Positions 34,291 through 45,323 of a DNA stretch of 64,000 nucleotides are shown piece by piece; position 1 is the first letter of the stretch, and the number at the start of each line of letters is the position of its first letter. The notes beneath the pieces were generated by a model, which saw only the letters and a program-made list of their open reading frames with translations, was not told the origin of the DNA and made no database searches. The stretch comes from Paraspadella gotoi. Its lineage: Eukaryota; Chaetognatha. The position numbers were made by a program, and so were the translations under genes. The stretch covers positions 7,941,568 to 8,005,567 of the forward strand of contig CM119265.1 of the NCBI GenBank assembly GCA_051294375.1, read 5' to 3'.

Positions 34291-35220
34291 TCCTCTTTCC
34301 ACCTCCCTTCCATATGCAATGAAGCCAAAGACCTTGCCTCCTTCCCCCACAGTAAATTCTGACTTCATCGAGCTGTCGTCCGACCATCCTTGAAAGAAAG
34401 AACAGAAAGAAAAAAAGAGATGAGTTTTTGCTCCTCTTCTTTTTTCTTCCTCCCTTTTGCCTCCCTCTTTCCTTTTTTTTTCTTTTCTCGATTTCTTTGG
34501 TAATTTCTTCTCTACAGTTGTCCGTGATTGTGTTTCCGACGGGAAAAAGAAAAAAAAAAGAAATTGTCTCATATTTTCAAACGAAAGTATTCTCTTTCCT
34601 TCCTCTCTTTCCTTCCTCTCTTTCCTTCCTCTCTTTTCTTTTTGACGGTTCGCGTTTCTTCTCTCTCGCTACCGTTTTAGACTCGTCCGTTTCCATCGCT
34701 CCAGCGATCACTCCAGTCATCGCCCATTTTTCTTTCCTTTCCTCCCTTCCTTTTCCTTTTCTACTTTCCTCTTCTTCCACCCCCGCCTTGTTTGTAGGCA
34801 GCAGAGGAAACGCCTCTTTCGGTGCCTCACCTCGCTCGACACTTACCCTTTTGACGGACGGGTCTCACTCCTTCTTTCCTTCCGGAAACGAATATCGACT
34901 TGAAGCGACGTTACCGGCGAAGTTACCGGCGGCGTTACTGGAGGCGTTACGGGTCCGCGTCAGTCGTTATAGTCGACATTATATATATTAGTCCTAACCG
35001 GCCGAACTACGGTGTTTACTACCTTACTTTTCCGTCACTTCCTCGGCGTTATTATCGTCGATTTCCAGACTAGCTCCGACGTCAAAAGTCAAACGTCAAA
35101 AAGTCAAGGACGTCAAAAACATCAAAGGAAATTTTGAGCAATCGACCAAGTTCCGAAAGTCTGCTCAGTATGTTAGGAAGAAAGTAATGAAATTTTCCAG
35201 GCAATTCCAGGAAATCGAGA

Positions 35221-35245
35221 NNNNNNNNNNNNNNNNNNNNNNNNN
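35221..35245. other. 25-N join between tandem copies Y and Y'
   Basis: Y ends here just as it enters a GA array ('aaatcgaga'). In Y' the same place (39530) continues into (GA)n. Y' starts on the right of the N run. This is the pattern expected when overlapping contig ends are placed side by side instead of merged. Confidence 0.93.
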
Positions 35246-36476
35246 GTTAGGGAAAACTAATAAATTTAGGATCTGTAGTATTTATTAAAGTGTTTACTTT
35301 ATAAATAATAAACAAAAAAGAAAAATAAAATTATTAAAAAAATCCTCCATGCCATGAGAGTTATGTTTATGATATAAAAAGGGCATCAGGCATTTCACCC
35401 AACCTACAAAACTATTGTTGCCTTTTAAGTCAAATTCTGATATTCTCTTTTTTTCTTCCATTTTATTGAGTTTGAGATAAGAACAGAGACAGAAAGTTTT
35501 AATGTTTAATATTTACTAAATTTATTATTTGTAAATGTTAAAAACTCTCTCTAATTATTTTGAAAATTTATAAAATGAATTATAAAAAACCAAAATCATG
35601 AAACAAAACTTTTAAATGTCGAGAGTGACAAAAACTAAAAATGATATCAACAATATAATTAAGTAAATGAAAATGGTTATTCAAGATTAGAGCCAGCTTG
35701 TTGCGCTCGCAAGGCCTAAAGCGCTTGCTTGTCACGGGGAAGTCTGGCTACACAAATGTTTGGTGGTTATCCATCTAGTTTACGAATAATGTTTGATCAT
35801 TAAATATGCAAACTTCAGTCCCTCTCTCTGGTGGAATGAGCGCGCCCAAAACGAGACGGCTACATGGAGGAGGGAGAGGAGTCACCACTTCTTGTCGCAA
35901 AAGCGCAAAATGCGACAACCACCCACCCCGCCAGCTGCGAGAAGAGGGAAGGCGGCAGGCGTATCAGGGCCAAGGAGTAGCACAGGGAATCTTCCCATCA
36001 AGGAAGCCTACCCAATCCAGCACTAAACATATTCGGTCGAAACTGTTCTTTCTCAACCAATGACACGTCAATGACCTGCCCCTCATCGTCCCAAAGCCTC
36101 TCATTTGCAAAGCCAAGGTGGCCAGCTTAATTTTGAGCTCTTCTTAATTTCTTAACCTTTTCCTTTACTAAGTTACTTTGGCTATCCCTCACCAAATGTA
36201 TCTCATCACTTTTATTTTCTTTTCTTTTCTTCAATTATTTATAATAGTTAATTGTTAATATTAAAAATTTCAGTATACAAAAATCTATTTAACTGTTGTG
36301 ACATTTAAAGAAATGTATTATTTTCTTTCTCCCTGTCTCTTCTCTCTCATTTCCAATTGACCATTCCCTTCTTTTAAAACTAAATTCAATCTGTCCTTAC
36401 CTTGCCTATTCTCACCACCGATCACTGTCCTTTTCTAAACTTCTGTGTTGGAAACTTTGCTCTCTCTCTCTCTCTC

Positions 36477-36841
36477 ACTTGTTATTCGATCATAATCGTT
36501 TCTCTGGAAAAGATCGGCTGTAGTGGATGGAACCGTAGTTTTTACTGTAGAAAATGTTTATTATTTTCTATGCCACGAGGGTCGCGCGTTCGATCTTCGG
36601 CTTTAGGTTAAACTTTGCTTTAACATGGAGCAAGGTTTTCTAAATCTCGGAATGACGTAAATGTCGAATAAATGACGGAATAAATCGTGAATAAAGTTTT
36701 ATTTATTGTAGAGGTAAATAAATGGAAGAATTTAGAAGTAAGTACAATAAGTTAATAGGAAAATCCTTGGATTCCATTAAAACTACGGTTTCATACAACG
36801 ATCCTTTTCCAGAGAAACGATTATGATCGTTATAACAAGTG
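36477..36841. mobile_element. MITE-like element (copy in Y')
   Basis: The inverted ends are cleaner than in Y. The element starts cacttgttat and ends ataacaagtg, with gatcataatcgtttctctgg inside the left arm and its reverse complement in the right arm. The interior has tagtggatgg near 36522 and 'gcgcgttcgatcttc' near 36586. These resemble tRNA A-box and B-box words in the correct order. Confidence 0.4.
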
Positions 36842-37018
36842 ACGAGGTTTTCGGCTAAAAGAAAGTACAGAAAGCGACTAAATGGTGAAAAGACTGGTCT
36901 GAAAAGGTCAACATAACAATGACCAGGGAAAAATGACCGGACGCGAGGTCACAAAATCTTTCACTCTCTTCCCCTTCTTTAAATGAAAACATTTGCTGAA
37001 TAATTCACCAAAAATTTT

Positions 37019-37063
37019 GACGCTGAAGAAGGCTCCGAATTTGAGCCGAAATACATGTACGTC
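37019..37063 (+). ncRNA. Hammerhead-ribozyme-like motif (copy in Y')
   Basis: Same layout as 32705-32748: GACG, CTGAAGA, extra A, GGCTC, 7-nt loop, GAGCC, GAAA, then TACATGTA (a perfect palindrome) and CGTC. The core and both stems are unchanged while surrounding bases differ by indels. This agrees with the motif being real sequence, but not necessarily active. Confidence 0.3.
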
Positions 37064-38499
37064 TATATTAAATAAATTGTTGCAAAAGTTATTCACCACT
37101 ATTCCTTTAATCTATTTATTTATTGTAAGAACATTAAACATCCTTGTTATACAGACTAAAATGACGCCAATAAAATGTTAAACAAAATTGATAAAGGTTA
37201 TGAAAAAATAGTGATAAATTAATTTGCTGAACAAATTGTAATTATCTATTAATATTATTATTATTATGAGTTATTATTAATTGTTACTAATATTAACAGA
37301 TAGTTCTTATGTAAAACGATTTTACCAATCTTTCATGAGAATTTTTTTTCATTTGATAAAAAAAAAATTAGATCGGCCAGAGCAATCTACGGAAGGAGGG
37401 AGAGTGGTAATGGGTGAGCCTATGGTAAGTCAGCTGGTAAAGCTTATTATAAGCTGTTATTTAAAGTTTAAGTAGCCTACTAAAAGCTTTTGAAGCGTTA
37501 TGCGGCTGGTACTTATTTTCCATTTGCTAATTTTTAACATTTTTTTATGAAAATACTTATCTTTAGAATCACTCAATATTTAATAATAAACATATTTTTG
37601 TATTTTTATGATAAAATGGGTTTAAATTCTTTGTTTTAACTATTATTTTACTTTAAAAAGTGAACTTAACCAGCTTTCTCTGATATAAAATTTGCTATTT
37701 TTTACAATTGTTTTGCATCAAATTGCTTTTATAAAATCGATAGAACGGGAAAATTTACAGCCGAACGAAATTTTTCAATTTTTTGTCTTGGCATAGTAAT
37801 ATATATGCAAATACAAAAAATTAAGGCGAACAAAGTCATATATCATATTTTGTATTTATGCTCCGCGTAAGTGCCCAACCATTTCCCGCCTTCATGGCAA
37901 AGATTTTCGAACTTTTTTAAAATCTTTTTAAAATTTTCTCTCATTCGCAAATTTCTCTCTGCAAAGTCCTATTATTTTTCTATTAAACACTCTTTACTCA
38001 TTCTCCAATCAGCTTTTTTCCTTCTCCAATCACTACTCCCTCATTCACAATCACTCTTCTTTCCTCTTTCAATACATGCTCTTTTCTCTTCGCATTTCCT
38101 TTTTAGTTCAAGAACGAACAGATTTATCGCAAAAGGTTTTTTGTTCGAACCAGGCAACTTCCCAAGCCTCACCCACATCGCCGAACCTTACCGTCACTCC
38201 CTTACCCAAAGTCTGTCCTCGGAACGGCAGAACGACCTTACTCATGTCCACCGCCAGACGTCTTCTCTTCCTCACCGATATTTTGTCGACAAGGGAATTG
38301 GACCCCGCTCACCTCACTTCACTTACCCCCCGGCCTCTAAAACTCGCTCCGCGTCTGTCCGCCTGACCCCAAACCTGTACCCCTCCTAACCCAACAGCCG
38401 GGACAGAGACGACACCGCCGTCACGACGACGACGACTTTTTCATCGCTATAACCGTCTCTAACAATCCTTCGCATCACCGTCGCGGACGTTCACGGAGG

Positions 38500-38558
<59 letters not shown>

Positions 38559-39531
38559 TCTCTTCTCTCTTCCTCTTTCCACCTCCCCTTCCATATGCAA
38601 TTGGAAGCCAAAGACCTTGCCTCCTTCCCCCCCCCACAGTAAATTCTGACTTCATCGAGCCTGTCGCCGACCATCTGAAAGAAAGAAAAAGAAAAAAGAA
38701 AAAAAAAGAGATGAGTTTTGCTTTCTTTTTCTTCCTCCCTTTTGCCTCCCTCTTTCCTTTTTTTTTTCTTTTCATCGATTTCTTTTGGTTAATTGCTTAT
38801 CTACAGTTGTCCGCTGCATTGTCTGTTTCCGACGGGAAAAAAGAAAAAAAAAAAAGAAGATTGTCTCATTATTTTCCAACGAAATATTCTCTTTTCCTTC
38901 TCTCTTTCCTTCCTCTCTTTCCTTCCTCTCTTTTCTTTTTGACGGTTCGCGTTTCTTTTCTTCTCGCTACCGTTTCTAGACTCGTCCGTTTCCATCGCTT
39001 CCAGCATCACTCCAGTCCATCGCCCATTTTTCTTTCCTTTCCTCCCTTCCTTTTCCTTTCTACTTTCCTCTTCTTTCCACCCCCGCCTTGTTGTTAGGCA
39101 GCAGAGGAAACGCCTCTTTCGGTGCCTCACCTCGCTCGACACTTACCCTTTTGACGGACGGTCTCACTCCTTCTTTTCCTTCTGCGAAACGAATATCGAC
39201 TTAAAGCGAGTTACCGGGCGAAAGGTTTACCGGCCGGCCGTTACTGGAGGGCGTTTTACGGTGTCCGCGTCAGTCGTTATAGTCGACATTATATATATTA
39301 GTCCTAACCGGCCAGAACTTAACGGTGTTACTTACCTTACTTATTCCAGTCACTTCCTCGGCGTTATTTATCGTCGATTTCCAGACAAGCCGACGCAAAG
39401 TCAAACGTTCAAAAAGTTCAAGGACAGTCAAAAAACATCAAGAAATTATTGAGCAATCGGACCAAGTTCCGAAAGTTCTGCTCAGTATGTTAGGAAAGAA
39501 AGTAATGAAATTTTCCAGGCAATTCCAGGAA

Positions 39532-39535
<4 letters not shown>

Positions 39536-39591
<56 letters not shown>

Positions 39592-39610
39592 GGAGAGAGA
39601 GAGAGAGAAA
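39536..39610 (+). repeat. (GA)n microsatellite at end of Y'
   Basis: GA run with a single 'tga' interruption near 39589. Confidence 0.95.
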
Positions 39611-39879
39611 GACGAGTTCCTTTTTTTTCTTTCTCGGGCCAAAAGTCCTTTTAAAATTTCCGCTTTATTGCCATCGAAGAAGGAGAGAGAGAAAGAACGA
39701 GATTTGGGAAGCTTTGGAGGTTGTAAGAGAGAAAAGAAGTGTGGTGTTATATAATAATATGTAATGTAATGTACTATATTGTAGTATACTATATAAATAT
39801 TAGTAGATAAATTTTTAATAGCTAAATAGAATAGTAATTGTTAGGAGAACTCGAAAAAGGATTGAAATTTAAGTTACTA

Positions 39880-40260
39880 CGAAAGAAAGAAAGAGGTTAC
39901 AAGACTAAATTGCTTGAAGAAAAAAGAAAAGGAAGTAAGGAGAAAATAAAAGAAGAAAAGGAAGAAAGAAAAGGAAAAAAAAGAGGAAAGAAAAGAAAAG
40001 AAGGAAGGAAAGAAGAAAAGAAGGAAGGGAGGAAAGAAAAGAAAAGAAGAAAGGGTCGCAGGAACGTGATTCGATTATNNNNNNNNNNNNNNNNNNNNNN
40101 NNNTTTCAAAAGAGGGGGCGAGAAAGGGTTCAAGCGAGAGAGAGAGAGAAGAAAGAGAGAAAGAAAGAGAGAGAGAGAGGAGAGAAGCAGAAGAGAAGAG
40201 AGAAGAGAGAGAGAGGAATAGGAGAGAGAATGACGGAGAGAGAGAGAGAGAGCGAAAACC
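39880..40260 (+). repeat. Purine tract split by a 25-N gap
   Basis: The plus strand is almost all A and G from 39917 to 40056 (gaagaaaagg-type blocks). The gap at 40079-40103 follows, then gagagaaag blocks continue to 40260. Its frames read as Lys/Glu/Arg runs and are not taken as proteins. Confidence 0.85.
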
Positions 40261-40281
40261 AATTTAGAGAGTCGTTTTTTT

Positions 40282-40975
40282 TTTTTTGTAGGCGGAACGT
40301 TTCCTTTTGTTGTTAAACGTGCGACGCAACGGGAGGCGCAAAGATTCTGTGAAGAGAGGAAAGAGATAAACCATATATTTTATAGTTATATAAAAATTAG
40401 AATTAAACTTAACTCTTAATGACATCATCGACTATTCTTATTTGATTATTTCATTTCCTTTTTTTTCTTTTACTTTTCTTATCAAATTTAGTTAAATACT
40501 TATTAATTTATATATTTATTCTACCTATTTTAATTATTTCCTAATTTTACTTATTTATTTAAGTATTTATTTATTTTTTACCTTTTTATTTACTTGGTTT
40601 AAATTCGCCCTTCGATCTATTTTTTTTCGATAATCTCCGAAAAATGTATCGATGAAATCCAATCAAAACCGGCGAGCAACGGTAGCAGCGCAGCAACCGG
40701 TAGCAGCGGCAGCAGCTTAGCAACGACAGCAAGCTTGCAGTGACGGGAAGCTGAAAGATGCACCGACTTCTGCAGCGCCGCACCGCCGACAGCGCCGACG
40801 CACGAGTCTTTCTTAGGGTTCACCTCGTTGCCGCCAAAGAAGAGATATGGCTGATGCTTTGATGATTAAATTTATGGCGCCTCAATTCGAAGCCTCGTGG
40901 AGACAGCGAGGGTGACATCTCGCGGATGGAGGCGCAATCATCAAAAACGGAAAGAAAAAAGGACAACAAGTTTTT
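40282..40975 (+). repeat. Tandem duplication W, first copy
   Basis: The copy runs from 'ttttttgtaggcggaacg' to 'aaaaaggacaacaag'. The same order (ggcggaacgtttcctttt, AT-rich middle, 'gataatctccga', agc-rich patch, 'gatggaggcgcaatcat') repeats at 40976-41620. No gap separates the copies. Confidence 0.92.
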
Positions 40976-41620
40976 TTTTGAAGGCGGAACGTTTCCTTTT
41001 TGTTGTTAAACGTGGACGGCAACGGAGGCGAAAGAGTGTGAAGAGAGAAAGAGATAACCATATATTTATAGTTATATAAAAAATTAGGAATTAACTTAAC
41101 TCTTATGACATTATCGACTATTCTTATTTGATTATTCATTTCTTTTTTTTCTTTTACTTTCTTATCAAATTTAGTAAATGACTTATTAATTTATATATTT
41201 ATTTACCTATTTAATTATTTTCTAATTTACTTATTTATTTAAGTATTTATTTATTTTTTTACCTTTTTATTTACTTGTTTACAATTCGCCCTGGATCTAT
41301 TTTTTTTCGATAATCTCCGAATAATGTATTCGATGAAATCCAATCAAAACCGGCAGCAACGGTAGCAGCGGCAGCAGCGTTAGCAACGACAGCAGCTGCA
41401 GTGACGGAAGCTGAAAGATGCACCGACGTCTGCAGCGCCGGCACCGCCGACAGCGCCGACGCACGAGTCTTCTAGGGTTCACCTGGTGCCGCCAAAGGAA
41501 GAAGAATGGCTGATGCTTTGATGTTAAATTTATGGCGCCTCAATCGAAGCCTCGTGAGACAGCGAGGGTGACATCTCGCGGATGGAGGCGCAATCATTCA
41601 AAAACGGAAAGAAAAAAAAG
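40976..41620 (+). repeat. Tandem duplication W, second copy
   Basis: About 645 bp, indel-rich relative to the first copy. The agc/gca triplet patch (41345-41410) is shorter than in copy 1. After about 41620 the sequence is unique. Confidence 0.92.
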
Positions 41621-41871
41621 ACAAAAGGACAAACTAGGGATAAAGAAGCTGGAGAAAATAGAGGGAAAGATAGAATAAGATTTAGATTTCGAGAAGATGG
41701 AGAGAGAGCTGGATAAAACGAAAAAAAAAAACGAAAGTTATTTTTAAGTTTGTTCTATTTTTTTTTCTTTTACTTTTATTTTCCTTTTTTTTCTCCAAAC
41801 TTTTCTTTCTTTGACCCCTTGTTTCCCAACATTGCCTTCCCCCGTTTCCCTCTCTCTCTCTCTATCTCTCT

Positions 41872-41878
<7 letters not shown>

Positions 41879-41967
<89 letters not shown>
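41879..41967 (+). repeat. (CT)n microsatellite, about 90 bp
   Basis: A perfect CT run following a broken one (41850-41878). Confidence 0.96.
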
Positions 41968-41970
<3 letters not shown>

Positions 41971-42589
41971 GGATGTTTTAAAGCGGTTTTTTTTTGTTGT
42001 TCCTGAAAGCCAAGGGTCTAACTGCGGAGGAGAGTTGGAGGAAGGAACCGGTGGTTTGGGAATGGGTAAGGAATGAGTTTGACCAGACGCCTTTGAACGA
42101 TTGGGTGAGTCTCCGTTGTTAGGGTGAGGGTAAGTCCGCAGTTTTATCGGTCCTGTATTGCTTGTCTGAATCCGAATCCGCTTTTAAAAATTGTAAATTC
42201 TTAAAAAATAATTTTTAGTTGCGAAAATAAAGTCACTGCGTCGCAACACAATTCATGAACCGATCTTGTTATGATTTATATTAATACGATAAACTTTAAA
42301 TGCTTCTATGTTATCACCTCCACATAAAATTTTAAAATTTTGTTAAATTCCATAATCTCTGGGGGATAGTCTAACCTTATTTATATTACATAACTCTTAC
42401 TTTTTACTTTGGTTCGCCTTAAAACTATGTTTGCCACAAAATGTCGAAGCTTTTGATATAGGCTCCCATATATCGAATAAATTTATAAAATTATTTTTGT
42501 TGTCGTTTTACTTAATTTCNNNNNNNNNNNNNNNNNNNNNNNNNNNNNNNNNNNNTACTTAACTTTCCCTATTACTTTCAGTTGTCAGT

Positions 42590-42730
42590 GATATCCTTTT
42601 CTCAAATTTTTTTCTTTTTGTTTTCTCGTGATCTTAACACTGTCTTCGTTTTTTCTCATTATCTATTCGTCTCGATCTCATGTTCCACAACCTCGGTCTC
42701 ACTCTCTCTCTCTCCTCCTCTCTCTTCTCT

Positions 42731-42776
<46 letters not shown>

Positions 42777-43520
42777 CTTCTCTCTCTCTCTCTCTGAATC
42801 CTCCTTCCTCCTCTTTTCTCTGTTGTCTCTCTCTGACTCCCTTCCTCCTCTTTTCTCTTTCAACTTCAGAAGCGAGACGAATCCAAAAATAGATTTTGAA
42901 AGAGAATCGTTTTTCAATTCGATCTTCGCATCGTCATCTCTCGTCTTCCTTTTTCTTTTCTTTTCCTTCTCCTTTTTTTTTCCTTTTTCTTTTCTTTTCC
43001 TTTTTCCTTTACATTTTCTTCTCAGAATCCTCATTCCTTTTTTATCTCTCTTCATCCTCTCCTTTTCGTTTCATATTGTTTGCTCTTTTCTTCTTTATAT
43101 CTTCTTCCATTTAGTTTTTGTTCTTTTTTATATTTCCTTTATCATCTCTTTTCTCGATTCTTAATTCTAAACATTTTGTTTTCTTTCTTTGCTTCTCACA
43201 CCCTCTCTTTCCTCTTTTCTCTCTCTTTACTATTCTTCCTTCCCACCATCTTTTTCTTTTTTCCCCCTTTTTGTTTTCTTCTTCCTTATTTTTCCAATCT
43301 CTGTTTTATTGCTCTTTTTTTTGTTTCCTTTTCTTTTCTCAATTTTCATTTCGTTCTTCACGCTTTTCTCCTTCCAAGGTTTTTCTCTTTTATTATTTCT
43401 CTCTCTTTTTCTTACACGCACTTCTTAACTCACTTTTTTTTATGTTTTTGTAATTTTCACTTTCCTTTTCACATTTTTTTTCGCTCTACCAGTAATCATT
43501 TAAAATTTTTCTTTTTATAT
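42590..43520 (+). repeat. Long polypyrimidine tract, about 930 bp
   Basis: Nearly the whole plus strand is T and C, with T in excess, from ctctctc blocks to ttttctttcc blocks. All three frames stay open for 70 to 180 codons as Phe/Ser/Leu runs, which shows that these are compositional artefacts. Confidence 0.88.
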
Positions 43521-43922
43521 TTTTACTGGTGAATTCAGGTTTAAAATGTGGTAAAGACTCCAGGCATATATTCTGGCAATTAAATTTCTTGTTCAAAATT
43601 TTGAAGATTTCCTGTTCATTATCATTGAGTCAATATATCAGTTTCAGAGCTTCTCTATTCTCTATGTTTTCGTTTACATTTTTCTCCAGCTTTACTCCTT
43701 CCTCATCCTTTTACTTTCTTTCCTTCTTTCTTTTTTTATGTCCAAGCGACAGTGAATGAAAGTCGCTGTCGACGTTAGCGCAGCTGCTGCTCCTGTCGCT
43801 TCCGGGGCTTAAGCCGCTGTCGAATCCGCTGATGTCAATGCGGTTGCAATCGCTGCAGCGTTTTTTCCTTAAGGTTTCGACCCTTTTTTTATACATCAAA
43901 TCTTCTCCTTCTGTCCCCTTAA

Positions 43923-44102
43923 GGCTTCCGAAGGCAAAGACCCTCAGGGGCAAATCGAAATATTGCTCCGGCGGCGTCGGCGGCGTCGGCGGCGTCGGCC
44001 GCGACGGCGGCGTCGGCGGCGTCGGCGGCTGCGTTTGCCGACTTTGCCAGTTTTGCTGAAGCGACTGATGTTGAAGCCATTATCGAGCTGTGGAAAATGT
44101 AA
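43923..44102 (+). other. Alanine-rich open stretch, possible terminal exon or decayed triplet repeat
   Basis: The frame follows a TAA (43920-43922) and a splice-acceptor-like 'tcttctccttctgtccccttaag'. It reads through GGCGTC repeats (alanine/serine) and leaves the repeat as FADFASFAEATDVEAII before ELWKM and TAA at 44100-44102. The tail keeps coding-like codon periodicity after the repeat ends. A second GCN-rich stretch at 43769-43858 is in a similar style but has an internal TAA. No family is recognised. Confidence 0.2.
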
Positions 44103-45286
44103 GAGATAGGAAATAGTAATTATATTTGCGGGATAAAGTTGGGAAAATGAAAATGAAATGTCTCGTTAACTTGATGTTTCTTTAGGAAAGCTTACATATT
44201 TAGATCAAGTTCTCACAGACAATCTTGGTTGCTCACTTGTATTTTAATTAATTTTTCTTTCTCTTAATTTGTTTACTAATTTTTTTAACTTAATTTTTTT
44301 TTCCCGCGCTTCATCTCGGCTGCCCTTTTGTCTTTGACGTCAACAAAAACCCGGCCTTCTCTTTTTCTTCCTCATCCCCTCCTTCCCCCACGACTCCTCC
44401 TCTTCCTCTTCCTCCTCCTCCTCCTCCTCCTAGTCGTCGCCATGGTGATCCCCCGAATCGTTTTCCCTCTCATTTTCATTTTCGCGAGACTTAAAAAGAA
44501 ATTTTTTCTCCTTCCGCCTTTTTTAATGGGGGAGAAACAGAAATAAGAAGCAGAGGCGAGAGAGAGAGAGAGAGAGAGAGAAAGAAAGAAAGGGAGAGAG
44601 ATAATAGAGAGAAAATGTTTGTTTCGTTCTTTAAAAAAGTTAGTGAAGAGACTGCGACTCTTAAAATGAATTTTTTTGTGAAAATCATTAAACCGGTGGG
44701 CTTCTCCGCTGACGCCAAACCGACTACGACGCAACGACGCTATCTAGCGAAACGCAAAAGAAAAAAATAACGACGCAGAAGTGATTCGCGACGCCGAGTC
44801 GTGACGCATTTGTCAAAGAAAATTATTTTTTGTCGGATGAGGAAGAAAAACTTGTTTTTTCGTTAGAGTTAGGGCGCCACTCGTTTTTTAGCCTCGGGCG
44901 CCGAGGAGACAGAAGAGCGACTTCAGTGTTTGGTCGGTCGGTCGACTCCAATTAAATGTTTTGAGTTTATATCATTACTCATTGGGTCACCGTATCATAA
45001 AAAATTGAGAAACTGTGAATAGCAAAAAAAAAAGCCAACTCGGATTTTCAAACTCTTATATGATCTTTAGAATGAGTTACCTTCTTATTTGTACTGTTAA
45101 TTAAGGTTTTTCTGTTTTGGTTAATGATAAAACAATAAGAAAAACATCTAAAAACATTCGATCCCTTGTTTCACCTTCTCCCTTTCCAAGCCCTGCTGTC
45201 CAATCGACTCTTTGACTTCGCCGTGGTCTTACCTCTTAAAGCCCATTCAAAAACCTATCTGGTTCTGTTCTGTCTGTCTCTACTCT

Positions 45287-45323
<37 letters not shown>

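Larger units (their letters stand above)
30900..35219 (+). repeat. Tandem duplication Y, first copy
   Basis: The copy begins ttaggaaactaataaattta and ends 'ggaaatcgaga' at the 25-N gap. The whole length reappears in the same order and orientation at 35246-39540 with many single-base indels. It is AT-rich to about 33550, then pyrimidine- and CpG-rich. It contains a MITE-like element (32162-32518), a hammerhead-like motif (32705-32748) and a CT array (34219-34290). The longest ATG frame (33563-34171, 202 codons) is not kept in Y', so no gene is called. Confidence 0.92.
35246..39540 (+). repeat. Tandem duplication Y', second copy
   Basis: Direct copy of 30900-35219. It is 4295 bp against 4320 bp and full of one-base differences. 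Local replacements occur, such as at 36346-36400 where the sequence differs from 32010-32095. The 202-codon frame of Y is altered here. It continues into a (GA)n array at 39536-39610, which may represent what is missing at the 25-N join. Confidence 0.92.

Noticed and set aside
39838-40221. Lysine/glutamate-rich frame
   Set aside because: A read-out of a purine tract that also crosses a 25-N gap.
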